A DNA stretch of 64,000 bases from assembly GCA_014871385.1 (NCBI GenBank), contig CM026433.1, forward strand, positions 13,528,023-13,592,022, in the 5' to 3' direction. The stretch comes from Ceratodon purpureus. Taxonomy: Eukaryota > Streptophyta > Bryopsida > Pseudoditrichales > Ditrichaceae. This document shows, in pieces, positions 54,847-64,000 of the stretch. The position numbers and the translations under genes were made by a program. The notes beneath the pieces are model-generated. The model made no database searches. It saw only the letters and a list, made by a program, of their open reading frames with translations, and had not been told where the DNA came from. How positions within the stretch are numbered: the first letter of the stretch is position 1; every line of letters begins with the position of its first letter.

Positions 54847-55888
54847 TGGCAGTGAGCCAATTTTTGACGAGAAAGTACAAAGCGCCATGGGCTCAAGGAA
54901 ATGAGCTATGGCAGGACCTGTAGAAGACAGAGTGTTCACGCCTTGGTTTACCATGCACTACGTCTGAAAAACAATTAGAAACTTCTATGCTTTAGTTCGT
55001 GTCCTTCAGTAGCGTCGCTGACTTCTTAGTAGTCACAGAAACTCCACACTGTATTTACTCACCTAGTTCAGTTGATACTCTACTATTTCTCTGTACTCGC
55101 TTGGTAATGTGCATCGTTCAACACCCACTGTGCATTCGCAAAGTCTCTCTGAACTACAGAGACGACCTAGTGGTTGACGTCGGTCAGTTCTGACTATTTT
55201 CAATGTGAACATCACGCAGGGCCCATGGAGTTTGCAAATGGAATTTGCTGAGACCCCGTCCGCGAGGGACTATTGTACTGTCGTTTTTTGTCCTTCGAAT
55301 ACTAGTTTGGATTGTTTACTTGCAGGTCACGTCGTCTCCGCTGTGTCTGTATTGTGTTCGACATAGGTTGAGCAAGGAAGCCCATGTTGGGAATCAGGAC
55401 GTCATCTCAGGGAGACAACACATTATTGACTTGGGCTTTGTCGGCGTCGGGATGGCCTATGCGCCGAGCATATCTACGAGCACCCCTCGGTGCACGGGCG
55501 TCCGTGGCAGAAGGTGAGTCCCGTTTTGTCCATGCCGCACTCCTCTTTGTACTCCTGAGTCCTGACTCGGCGACAATTCCTGGGGTGGTCAAACATGAGA
55601 GACAGATACGGCCTCACTTCTAACCTACTAAGCGCACCTTTCAGGTATGGCGACATGTCAGAAGGAGCAGGAAAATTCCGCGAGGTTCATTCAACCAGCC
55701 ATGTCCAAGCAAGAGTCAATGATAGAGACCCCCAACAAGAGTTTCCCGCTCACTCTCACACAGTAGTCGAAGTTTGCCTGCTAAGAAGTCTCCGTCCTGC
55801 GTAGGATTCTTTGCACGAGCACTTCATGCTCAGATCTTATCATATATTACCGGTCGCGCTGACTTAGGTTTGGTTACGTGCTTTTTAG

Positions 55889-56098
55889 GGAGAGAGTATT
55901 CCGCAATGGGAGGACGTTGAGACCATTGATGTAGAACATTTTACAGGATATTGCAGAGAGACCGTAATACCAGCGGGCTCCAATGCGTCTTTCCAGGGAA
56001 GTAGTGCGTTCGTTTTCCATCGGTTACATTTAACAGATCCTGACAGAGCTTACATTCGCATTCCATTGTCTTCACGCCCATACGTCGAGCACTTAAAG
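55889..56098 (+). CDS. Probable internal exon of an unrecognised gene
   Basis: Seventy codons bounded by TTTTTAG|GGA and AAG|GTAAGC, open and protein-like (AFVFHRLHLTDPDRAYIRIP). It may belong to the same broken gene as the ELRPW copy B, 1.4 kb upstream on the same strand, but the connecting exons are not clear. No motif is recognised. Confidence 0.35.
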
Positions 56099-57389
56099 GT
56101 AAGCAATGGTCGTAGTGAACTGCATTCGGTCCTACGTTCTAGTTCGGCTTGGAACTCAGTCGTTGTCGTAGAGAGATGGGTGGCTGCGTCTTTGTATGGG
56201 CGGGTCTGTGATGAGAGCATGGGCGTCCCCTGGACGATTACCGAACACCCCCCGAGAACTCGAAACATAACACACATGCCATTTCACGCCACCATTATCC
56301 GGACACGGAGGACACGCACAGCTTCTGCCGGGACCGGAAGCTACCGGACCAAGGTTTGTATATCAGGTGACTGATAAATCAGTAGATTTCCTGGAACAGG
56401 TACTTTACTTCAGTTATGATTCCTCTTTGTAGTTCAAGCTTACCATTCTCAGTATAACCACTGCATTCACAAGTGACTCAGTCTGTGGAACTTGGAGCTC
56501 GTCTTTGAAGGGGCTGAATGTGGGGTCCCTACTCTCAGAAAATTACATTTGACGGAGTACTCATAAAATTGCATTTGACGTCCCCCGTGCGATATTGGAA
56601 CTGACGTGCGCAATTCTGCCATGAGAGGACTCTGTCCGAAAACGTTTGCAGGTGTGTCACAGAGTGGTCCAGCCGGCTTCCTCCACCGTTAGTTTTGATC
56701 TGCATCGCTGGACATCTTCCGTATCATGTCGGTGCGTGGAGGAGAACTTCTGTCCCATCCGAAGACATGATTGCTTGGGAAATCGGTGACAAGCTCTCCC
56801 GCACCACGACGACGTGACCACTGCGCCATGTCCAACGCATCTATGTCAAGGCCGTCTTAATGATCCAGAGAGTAATGAATTAATGAAGCCTGACTGGAGT
56901 TACTCCCAATGGCGGCGAAGACGGTGACTTGATCGCCATCTTTAGGTGCGACGGGACAAGTCGGGACAGAAGGGGATCCGTGCGCCGGGATTTGGTATTG
57001 CACTAAGCCACCCTCATACTAGTTGAAGGAACTTCACTGAATACCTGGCCTCCCCTCGTTTAGAACTCATTCTCTAACCACAGCATTCTTGTCTTGCACT
57101 TCAGATACTCATATACGCCTGTGAGATCCCCGTCTGATCTCACCTCTGTGATTCTGTGTTGCCTGTTTCCATGGCGGATCTGTACTCCAATGTCATTGCA
57201 GAAATGGAGGACCTCGGCGTGCCATTCTTCAGCGTTTTCCTTGACACGGCCCACTCCATGTCGGTTTTGGTTAGTTCTCGGATGTACCATGTCCCATGCT
57301 GCCCAGGTGAAATCAGTCCATGGAATAGAATTTCCCGAACTTGAATTTCTGAATTTGATGGTTGTTGCAACGCCGGGCATTCTGGTGTG

Positions 57390-57505
57390 GCAGCGGCGAG
57401 CAGTGAGCAGTGAGCGGTGAGCAGCCAAAAAACGCACCGGGGGTCAAAAGTGAGCAGACAAAAAACGCACCGGGGACCCTATGACCGTGGAAAAAATTAC
57501 CGCCG
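57390..57505 (+). mobile_element. Left terminus of a second element related to the 377-8,440 TIR element
   Basis: Reiterated GAGCAGTGAGC/GAGCGGTGAGC words are followed, 80-100 bp inward, by GACCCTATGACCGTGGA, closely matching the subterminal GACCCTATAACCGTGGA at both ends of the first element and in the same orientation as its left end. ACGCACCGGGG is present twice in between. The element would extend rightwards; no matching right end is seen before 64,000. Confidence 0.6.
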
Positions 57506-57671
57506 GGGTTCCTATAAACCCATGAGCGAATGAAGTTGAAAAATGAAATTTAGACACCAAGATTCGAGAATCCGCAAAATATATATATTGAAAAAAAATT
57601 GTACATACTAAAAATGATTCTTAGAATCACCGGGGGGGGCTGTCACTGTTCTCGGAATTGGAAGGCTTAGG

Positions 57672-58280
57672 CTACTCATTATCCTGTACCCAATCAAAAT
57701 CTTCCTCTAAGAAAGCCGATGGTCCGGGAGCTCCATTGCCAAAATCAACAACATTGTGCGCAGACGTCCATGTTGATCTGAGTCTTGGAATGTAGTAATG
57801 AAACAGCTCGGGTTCTAGACATGATATCCCGGAAGCACTCTCAACACGCCTGAGTGTGCGAACGTCGTCCTCGGTCCAGTCTATCTGGCCTCGATTTGAT
57901 CGGATCACTTGACGAAGCTGCTGGACGTCAGAGAACATGTCCACCTCCTTACCAGGCCGTCGATCTTTGAACTTGTCGGTCACTCTCGAAACGAACTCCC
58001 TCAGCTCCCAATTATGCCATGGTAACCCGTCCTGCATCCAGTGGAAGAAGAAGGGTAAGTGAGGTACAGAATCTTGAAGAAAATGCAAACACCTAACTTA
58101 AACCGAAGGGAGTAAAGTAAATTCAAAGATATTCAAATCAACAAAAGAGGCAGAAAATCGAACCCGGAGCATTTCTGAAGTTGGAGGCATCGAAGACTTG
58201 ATCTCCTCTCGTAACGAGGTATGGCTAGTGGACGAGGATTGAACATGCTGGGCAGAGGGGGGAGACTGATCCATGACCAC
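57672..58280 (-). CDS. Unrecognised acidic protein, at least two exons
   Basis: The exon with ATG at 58,280 reads VMDQSPPSAQHVQSSS to about 58,160 and may use a donor near MLR|V. The next exon begins after TGCAG near 58,036 (DGLPWHNWELREFV) and ends at 57,672 with an acidic tail (LEEDFDWVQDNE). Another possible upstream exon is at 58,677-58,545 (NIVVQFLTIGSDIMFWE), with donor AGG|GTAAGG. It sits just inside the 57.4-kb terminus. No known domain. By position and tail composition it could be the counterpart of the methyltransferase-like gene's C-terminus, but I find no convincing motif I or IV. Confidence 0.4.
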
Positions 58281-58747
58281 GGTGTTTGCAAGAGAATGAG
58301 AGGAAAGATGAATTGAAGCTTAGGTCTGCAATGTAATTCTGAAAACAAGCTAAGGGGCTGGGAGAGAGAAGGAGCAATGCGTTTGTATGAGGTACCTCCT
58401 AGCAACTAATAAGAGGCTCAGCCAACGGTGGAGGAAACCAATCATAAATATTAGCTCTTAAGTGGAGGATAATTAAAACAATTTTGGCGGCCATGGCACA
58501 TTGAAATAAACACACACGTACGGATATACTGAATGCCTTACCCTTCAACATCTTAGTCTCCCAAAACATGATGTCGGATCCGATAGTCAAAAACTGGACT
58601 ACAATGTTATTGAGGTACTGCGCATTAATGTGTGAGTTTAGGGTTAACCTGTTTGGATTTGGAGGATGTGATCTCAAGTTTGTCTCTCTTGTGTTATCAC
58701 TTTTTTTTGTGCTTCATTTTTAGCCTCCTTAGTTTGAGAATTGTAGA

Positions 58748-59371
58748 ATGGACTTCGCAGTGATCACCGACTTGTTCAGCCAGAGTTGGGTCACGCCCGA
58801 GTCAGCGATGGCTGAGCTCTTTCCAGACCTCATGCCCGAGTTGCATCGAGAATACATTGAGAACTCGGACTGGTGCTATGACTACATGACGCTGCTTGAG
58901 AACCTGCGGCAAAGAGGTGATCGATGGGTGCTGCTGATTGATTCCATGCCAGCATGGTCGGCGTATGTGGTGGCTTTCAAAGAGTCGCGAGATGCAAGGA
59001 AGCGGAAAGACGAGTGGGGTACAGGTATGGTTCATGCATACTGGACTGAGGCCCTCACGTTGTTTATGACAGACCGGGTTATCCCATTTGAGATTGACGA
59101 GAAACTTGTAGAAATGGAGCTCCGGGATCTTTCATTGCAGCAGAAGGTACTTTTGCGTGACCACCTGCGAAATAGTTACACCATGGAGGTGATGGGCCCT
59201 CCTACGGGCTACAGCATTGGCCAGTCCTCCATCTCTGGACCAGGGTCTTCAATCAACGAGAGGAAAGTGTTTCCTAAGTATTGGGCACCACGAGCACTGC
59301 GTTGCGGTCTTCTCTCGTGGCCTTTGCGAAGGAAGGTGCATCTCAATGCCGTGCTTGGAAAGCGATCATGA
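58748..59371 (+). CDS. Unrecognised 207-residue protein
   Basis: An uninterrupted frame from ATG at 58,748 (MDFAVITDLFSQSWVTPES) to a stop at 59,369-59,371. It is rich in Glu, Arg and Trp, with a predicted helical middle (MLYDYM-like and VEMELRDLSLQQKVLLRDHL) and a Gly/Ser-rich segment near residue 155 (IGQSSISGPGSSINE). The end is basic. It is oriented divergently from the minus-strand gene, whose first possible ATG is only 71 bp away. No family is recognised. It probably belongs to the same element. Confidence 0.5.
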   Translation: MDFAVITDLFSQSWVTPESAMAELFPDLMPELHREYIENSDWCYDYMTLLENLRQRGDRWVLLIDSMPAWSAYVVAFKESRDARKRKDEWGTGMVHAYWTEALTLFMTDRVIPFEIDEKLVEMELRDLSLQQKVLLRDHLRNSYTMEVMGPPTGYSIGQSSISGPGSSINERKVFPKYWAPRALRCGLLSWPLRRKVHLNAVLGKRS

Positions 59372-60591
59372 AAACAAGGTTTGTGTATTCCCATCTTTCA
59401 ATTCTTTTGCGGTAGCAACACTGATGCTGTACCATAGATATTGTCATGGTCGACGTTGTTGGTAATTTAAAATGTCTAATTGATGTTTCAGTTGAGGCAG
59501 TAGTTTCAATTATCACTAAGTTTGATATATGCCAAGAATTTTATATGAATTGCGTATTCAAAGGTGGGCAAATGGATTGTTGCATTTTAGGGATTTACGC
59601 CAAAGTCGAGTTGATTACATCAAGGTGACATCCGTCATCAACTTAAAGTTTAAAATAGGCATTTTCTAATGTAACATTTTCTTAAATTTAGGCTGGTAGA
59701 ACTAGAATGGGGAAATCGGATTTATGCTCAAATTCTACTAATGCCGCTCGGCGCTCTTAAGTGGAGTACACTAATACGTATAAAGCTCTTTTGTTGATTG
59801 AGGATATGATTTACGACTAGTTAAAGGATGGAACCATACTTCAACAGTGGATAGGCTTCAGAAGGCATGTATGTCTAGAACTGCATCGGTAGTGAAGAAT
59901 TGCACTTGTGAACTATGATTCATGAAAATGGCCATAGTGAAGAATTCTCATCATTTAGAAGGGATGCATCCAAACATCTACTTTCATATACTGTAGACTA
60001 GATGAATGTGAATCACACAACTTTCAGAGTTTTGGTAGCAATCTGAAGATGACTTCCTACTTTAAAGTGGGGGTTACAAAGGATGAGCTAAATTTGGGGT
60101 CTGCAAATTAGATAATGAGCTCTAACGGTGTGTCGGATCCGATAGAGAAAAATTGCCTCACCATGATTTCTCCGATGTTGAGTTATAGTTGCCTCACAGC
60201 AGATACCAATGTCCTTAGGATATTCATGAAGGTATTAATTCCTTCGCAACATTGTAATCGTAATTTCCCTTTGCTGAGTTCTAGCATTTTCTAAGAGACC
60301 TTTTCTATTTTTCTATCATTGAATTCTATATCACTCTTTTGATATTCTACTGTCAGTTCACTGTAATAGCACATGACTGGTATACTGACTTTTAATTGAT
60401 ACATGCATGAAACTCACATAGATATGGCGCGAAATTGAGACACATTATGCATGACCATTATCTTCTTTACAAAGTAATAAAGCATAAGAGTAGCAAAGAT
60501 CCGTCTCTATTAACATAGCCTAGGTAATGTTACTTCTCTAGTAGGTCAGAGTATATATGTGTAACTACAAAACCACAACTGAAGAGATTGA
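59372..60591. other. No supported gene; diverged copy of an upstream exon at ~60,130
   Basis: At 60,128-60,185 the minus strand reads IMVRQFFSIGSD, parallel to IVVQFLTIGSD at 58,580-58,630, both centred on the shared DNA word GTCGGATCCGATAG. The rest is AT-rich. Confidence 0.45.
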
Positions 60592-61032
60592 CTACTCATT
60601 GTTATCGCTGTCAGAGTCACTCAAGAGGATGAGAGAGAGCCCATGGCCGGGAATTGCGCTAGTGCCATTCATCACACTCTCAACGCTAATTGCGGAGCTA
60701 CTATCCTCGGATTCGCCTCCATCTTCACTCGGGCAGCAAATAGTCCCTCCGCAATCCGCAGCGTGTTTCTCCATCCACCTCTGAACCTAAGGGGGAAATT
60801 CATCATCGAAGCTGTCCACTTCAAAGTAAAGTGACCTCCCATGTCCCTGTACGCACATTACCTTTAGCATATCTCCGTAGTCATTGATTTGGGCTGGGCT
60901 TACTCCCTTTGAATCATGTGCCTTCTTGGGTTCGGGGTAGACATTATTGATAGGAGTGGCGTGGCAGGAGCAAGCACCCCCTAACAAGCAGGACTTGCAA
61001 GGCATTGAAGAGGCCGTAGGAGAACTTGCCAT
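60592..61032 (-). CDS. Small unrecognised Cys-containing acidic protein, two exons
   Basis: Exon 1 runs from ATG at 61,032 to about 60,862 (ends NDYGDMLK, donor AAG|GTAATG). Exon 2 begins after CCCTTAG near 60,783 (VQRWMEKHAADCGG) and ends at 60,592. The phases agree and the product is about 120 residues. A Cys cluster (CKSCLLGGACSCH) in exon 1 and DCGGTICC in exon 2 could bind metal. The C-terminus is Ser/Asp-rich (LLSDSDSDNNE), similar in style to the tail of the methyltransferase-like protein. Function unknown. Confidence 0.45.
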
Positions 61033-63050
61033 CTACGCAAAAAAAACTGACTTGTAGTTAGCCTTGATTCAGAGTAGATTATAATCTTGATTCACATATC
61101 ACACTTATTGAAGGTCAAACAGTCTAAATAATTGGAAAAGGAAAACAGTCTTGTGATTTATAAAGAAGCTGTGTTCTGATGTGGTCAGAATGGTTCAATT
61201 TCTACCTTATAGAATGAAGCAGCTCTCGGTAAACAAATGTGTTATAGGATGAAGCAGCTCTCGGTAAGCAAATATGAAGGTCCTACAATGAACACCAGAG
61301 TAGAAGAGTTAGTAATTCAACTTTCAGCAGAGATTATTATAGCAAGCCGACAATGCATTTGGACATAAAGCGTGCTCAGTTACTAGCCATAGCTTCACAA
61401 CAGATGTTTGCATAGGGAAAGAGCTAACTCCTTGACCACATAGCGAACTTGGCGAAAGAAAAGCTCAACCTTCCCAACAATAAGCATAAGAGGCAACAAA
61501 ATGGAAAACAACAAGCAGAGCATACTACAAGCTCAAGGAGCAGTGTATAAGTATCCATTAAACCCCACAAACGAGTAAGAGTGCCGGTGAAATTGTCTAA
61601 TGTACGTACCACACAATGAGCATGACACATCGGAAGCATAACAAATAGAACAGTAGCATAAGAGAAGCAAACAAAATAAGCAATAGTCTAATGGAGCTTA
61701 CCAAGAAACAGAAGACGAGCGGAGGGCAACAAAGAGAAGATTTAGAAAGTATGTAAGTTATATAGAAGATGGAGGCGGAGCATGGCGGGAGGCGGCGCAA
61801 TTTCAAAGGAGGCGGCACAAAATCAAAGGTGGCGGCGCGAAATTAGGCTTTGTACCCTAATCGAGCTGCGGATATACAAGCTTAGCGGCCATTGAAATTG
61901 CGGACTTAGGGCGCCTAATCTAGAAATGGTGGCTAGGTCAAAACCGCGAACGCAAGCGCGGAACCAAGGGATTAGAATAGAACTTTGCAGTTTTATGAAC
62001 TGGGCGGCAATCAGAGCGCGTGACAAAGGTCGGAGGTTTGGGGCCGATGCTCAACCCACCTGACTGTTCCGACAGATGGATTAAGGCGTCTTCGTTTTTT
62101 GCCGGGGTTGACGGTTGTCCGCCGTGGTTGGTGTCCAAGGATGGTGGATGATACCCGGGTAGAGATTGCAAGTGGGTTGCATGGTTCCGGGCTATATAGA
62201 GATACCAAGGGGCTGGGGGTATCTATCGATTAAAAAATAGAATAGAAATTAGAGAATTATTAAAAGCTATATTCAAAGACATCACTTATGTAAAATCTTC
62301 TGGACCTTAACCGTCTACTTTTCTTGTTCGGGGAATGAACATAATTTAGTGGTCAATATTCTTTCATCAATAATTAATCGAGTGTTTAGACAATGTTTGA
62401 AAGAGAGTGTATAGCGTTTAGCACATTACAGCAGATAACCTTTATAAACGATATGCACTATTAGTATAACAGTAACGCAAAACAATGGTTCATAAACCAA
62501 TGAGATGGAGATGTCATGTTTGATGGTGTTAATAAGAAGATGTTAGACGTTCAGTCCTTATGGGCAAGAGATAATTAGATTTAACTTAAAATAACAAACT
62601 AATATCAGGTTAAATGAACGAGAAATCTACACTAAGGACTGTTCAAATTGCAAGAACTAAAGTGGGGTACATGAAGAATTCAGAAACTGGGCCGGGTTCC
62701 TCCTTCGCGGTCCCTTCCTAAACCCGGCTGTCGGATTCTTGCGTCCATTTCGAGATAGAGCGGAGCAGGAGATAACCCCCGCATTTTTTGTGTAATTCAA
62801 AAAGTATCTGACGGATATGATAGATGGTTTTGCACCTACAGAGATATTGCCGGGGTTGAAGGGGCATCTGCAGCGGAAAAGGTAACAATGGCGGTATTGA
62901 GAACTTGCGGTGAGTAAGGCTGTTGCGGCAGTTCCGGGTACACGGGCTGAAGGTTGTTGCCCGGGTACATGGGCAGTACTGCTTGCGCGGGTAAGGGGGG
63001 GTGACCGCGGGGTAACGGTTATTAGCAAAGGGGTGCGCGAGAGCACCCTC
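61033..63050. other. No supported gene; AT-rich segment then GC-rich islands
   Basis: 61,750-62,215 is GC-rich with GGCGGCGC words and TCCGACAGATGG. 62,216-62,680 is AT-rich. 62,690-63,050 is GC-rich again with CCGGGTT/AACCCGG palindromic fragments. Open frames through the GC-rich part are low-complexity and not supported as genes. Confidence 0.45.
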
Positions 63051-63146
63051 AGGAAGTACCCCGGTGGTATTTGGCGAAGTGCAAAACCATCTGTTGGCTC
63101 CGACAGATGGTTCTGCTCCTTGCGGAATACCACCGGGGTACTTCCT
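63051..63146. repeat. Long palindrome (two-tier hairpin)
   Basis: Outer arms 63,051-63,071 and 63,126-63,146 are perfect 21-bp reverse complements (AGGAAGTACCCCGGTGG...). Inner arms AACCATCTGT (63,085-63,094) and ACAGATGGTT (63,103-63,112) also pair, leaving a short loop TGGCTCCG. It sits at the right edge of the GC-rich island. Confidence 0.95.
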
Positions 63147-63159
63147 AAGGATGCCATAT

Positions 63160-63335
63160 TGCAAAGCTATTCTATTATATGAAAGAAACAAAACTGGGAT
63201 TATATTTAAACCTATAATAGACAATGATGCTGCGACTATTGCAGGTGTAACTTGTTTATCATCATATAACCAAATTATATAATGAGTAGCTTTATACAGT
63301 GAATAATCATTAGATAAAGTAATGATAATGCTCAT
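63160..63335 (-). other. AT-rich open segment encoding a hydrophobic peptide
   Basis: From ATG at 63,335 the minus strand reads a membrane-like peptide (TPAIVAASLSIIGLNIIPVL) before running into the palindrome. The sharp AT-rich/GC-rich alternation and hydrophobic coding are reminiscent of organelle-derived DNA, but no organelle gene is identified. Weak call. Confidence 0.2.
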
Positions 63336-63762
63336 ACTTAGAAACTATAAATTAAAGGCATTAATTAAATCAGAGGATTCATACTGATAAGAAATCAATA
63401 AGAAATCAAAAATAAACTATTAAACAATATTTTTAGAATGTTGGAAGCAATTTATAATGTAATAGAGAGATAGGTATTAGTATTTGGTATGCTATAAGCG
63501 TCCACCGTGAACACACTGTATAAGACCTTTCCTATCTTCCAAGATTAATTTAATTATTCTACAATACAAGCATTCGGCATTGGTCATTGGTTTGACAAAT
63601 TCAAGCATTTTATAGTTCACCATTCTTACAATCTAGGGTGGTCAACTTTGTCATTATATATTAAAGTTCGAAGTGCTCTAGTTTTGGACGCTTTGGTGGT
63701 TGATCTTCAATATCAGGTTCTCTTGTCCGCTTCTGTATTGGAACCCAGTCAAATCATTTTTC

Positions 63763-63999
63763 CTATATTGATCCAGTCTGTCCACATCCAACTCGGTCCA
63801 GCCATATCCCTTCATTATCTGCTTTCCATGCGCAATCTATACAGTCAATAGGCATTGAAACGTGGTTCACTAGAGGAGGTTTCCATATTTTAACATCTCT
63901 ACGATATGTCATACTCCCCAGTTCTTTGAATTTGCATATCCAAGGCGAACTGAGTAAACGCTCGTCGGTGCGTGGATTTAAGGATATGTAAAAAAATCG
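63763..63999 (-). CDS. Partial unrecognised coding segment at the right edge
   Basis: The minus strand is open from the window edge for 78 codons (…TDERLLSSPWICKFKELG, WKPPLVNHVSMPIDCIDCAW, LDRVGCGQTGSI) to a TAG at 63,763-63,765. A second frame just downstream (FDWVPIQKRTREPDIED, then PPKRPKLEHF and a stop near 63,660) looks like its C-terminal continuation after a one-step frameshift. It has no ATG within the window, so it starts beyond 64,000. No family is recognised. Confidence 0.35.
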   Translation of the reverse strand, partial: RFFYISLNPRTDERLLSSPWICKFKELGSMTYRRDVKIWKPPLVNHVSMPIDCIDCAWKADNEGIWLDRVGCGQTGSI

Positions 64000-64000
64000 T

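Noticed and set aside
62657..63335. Two overlapping minus-strand frames of 166 and 205 codons
   Set aside because: They run through palindromic GC-rich repeats, are low-complexity and overlap in different phases. Only the first 55 codons of the longer one look protein-like, and that is reported as a weak feature.

Overview
This window reads as nuclear DNA of a land plant. The evidence is spliceosomal GT-AG introns, a plant-type tRNA-His, a BRIZ-type (plant BRAP2-like) RING gene and a secreted germin-like protein. The style of the multicopy mobile genes suggests a non-seed plant (bryophyte or lycophyte), but that is inference. The window is gene-poor. Only three loci look like ordinary intact host genes: tRNA-His at 12.9 kb, a 12-exon BRIZ-like E3 ligase at 14.2-18.1 kb, and an intronless germin-like gene at 22.6-23.2 kb. 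Most of the rest is nested, partly decayed mobile DNA.

Left part (1-9.9 kb): the 3' part of a Ty3/gypsy chromovirus (integrase, chromodomain, start of the 3' LTR). It is split inside its integrase by an 8,064-bp element with terminal inverted repeats and a 10-bp target duplication, as in Mutator-like elements. That element carries no transposase I can recognise. It does carry a plus-strand unknown gene (1,147-2,032), a minus-strand five-exon gene resembling a permuted, beta-class DNA amino-methyltransferase (2,319-3,906), a 210-bp hairpin satellite and a 56-bp array of tRNA B-box-like sequences.

Middle (10-30 kb): AT-rich intergenic DNA with degenerate repeats, the three host genes, and a foldback element (25.8-26.8 kb). 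The BRIZ-like gene has a perfect 36-nt inverted repeat in the two introns flanking its ubiquitin-hydrolase-type zinc-finger exon.

30.2-44.5 kb: a five-exon gene for a DDE transposase-like protein (about 1,071 codons, one internal stop). Its third exon is interrupted by a complete, young Ty3/gypsy element (32,658-42,336; 777-bp LTRs differing at one base; 5-bp target duplication GCTTG). That element has one 2,665-codon ORF: gag, protease, RT, RNase H and a D60D35E integrase, then about 735 extra residues. The extra part has a globular region, a long coiled coil and a C-terminal zinc finger resembling the zf-XS finger of the plant RNA-silencing proteins SGS3, IDN2 and FDM. This is my lead candidate for something new.

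44.5-64 kb: a truncated, stop-containing copy of TRS130/TRAPPC10 (47.1-52.0 kb), a frameshifted paralogue of the unknown gene from the left element (54.5 kb), and a second terminus of that element family (57.4 kb) followed by several unrecognised genes. Then comes a GC-rich palindromic island (62.0-63.15 kb) and a partial coding segment running off the right edge.
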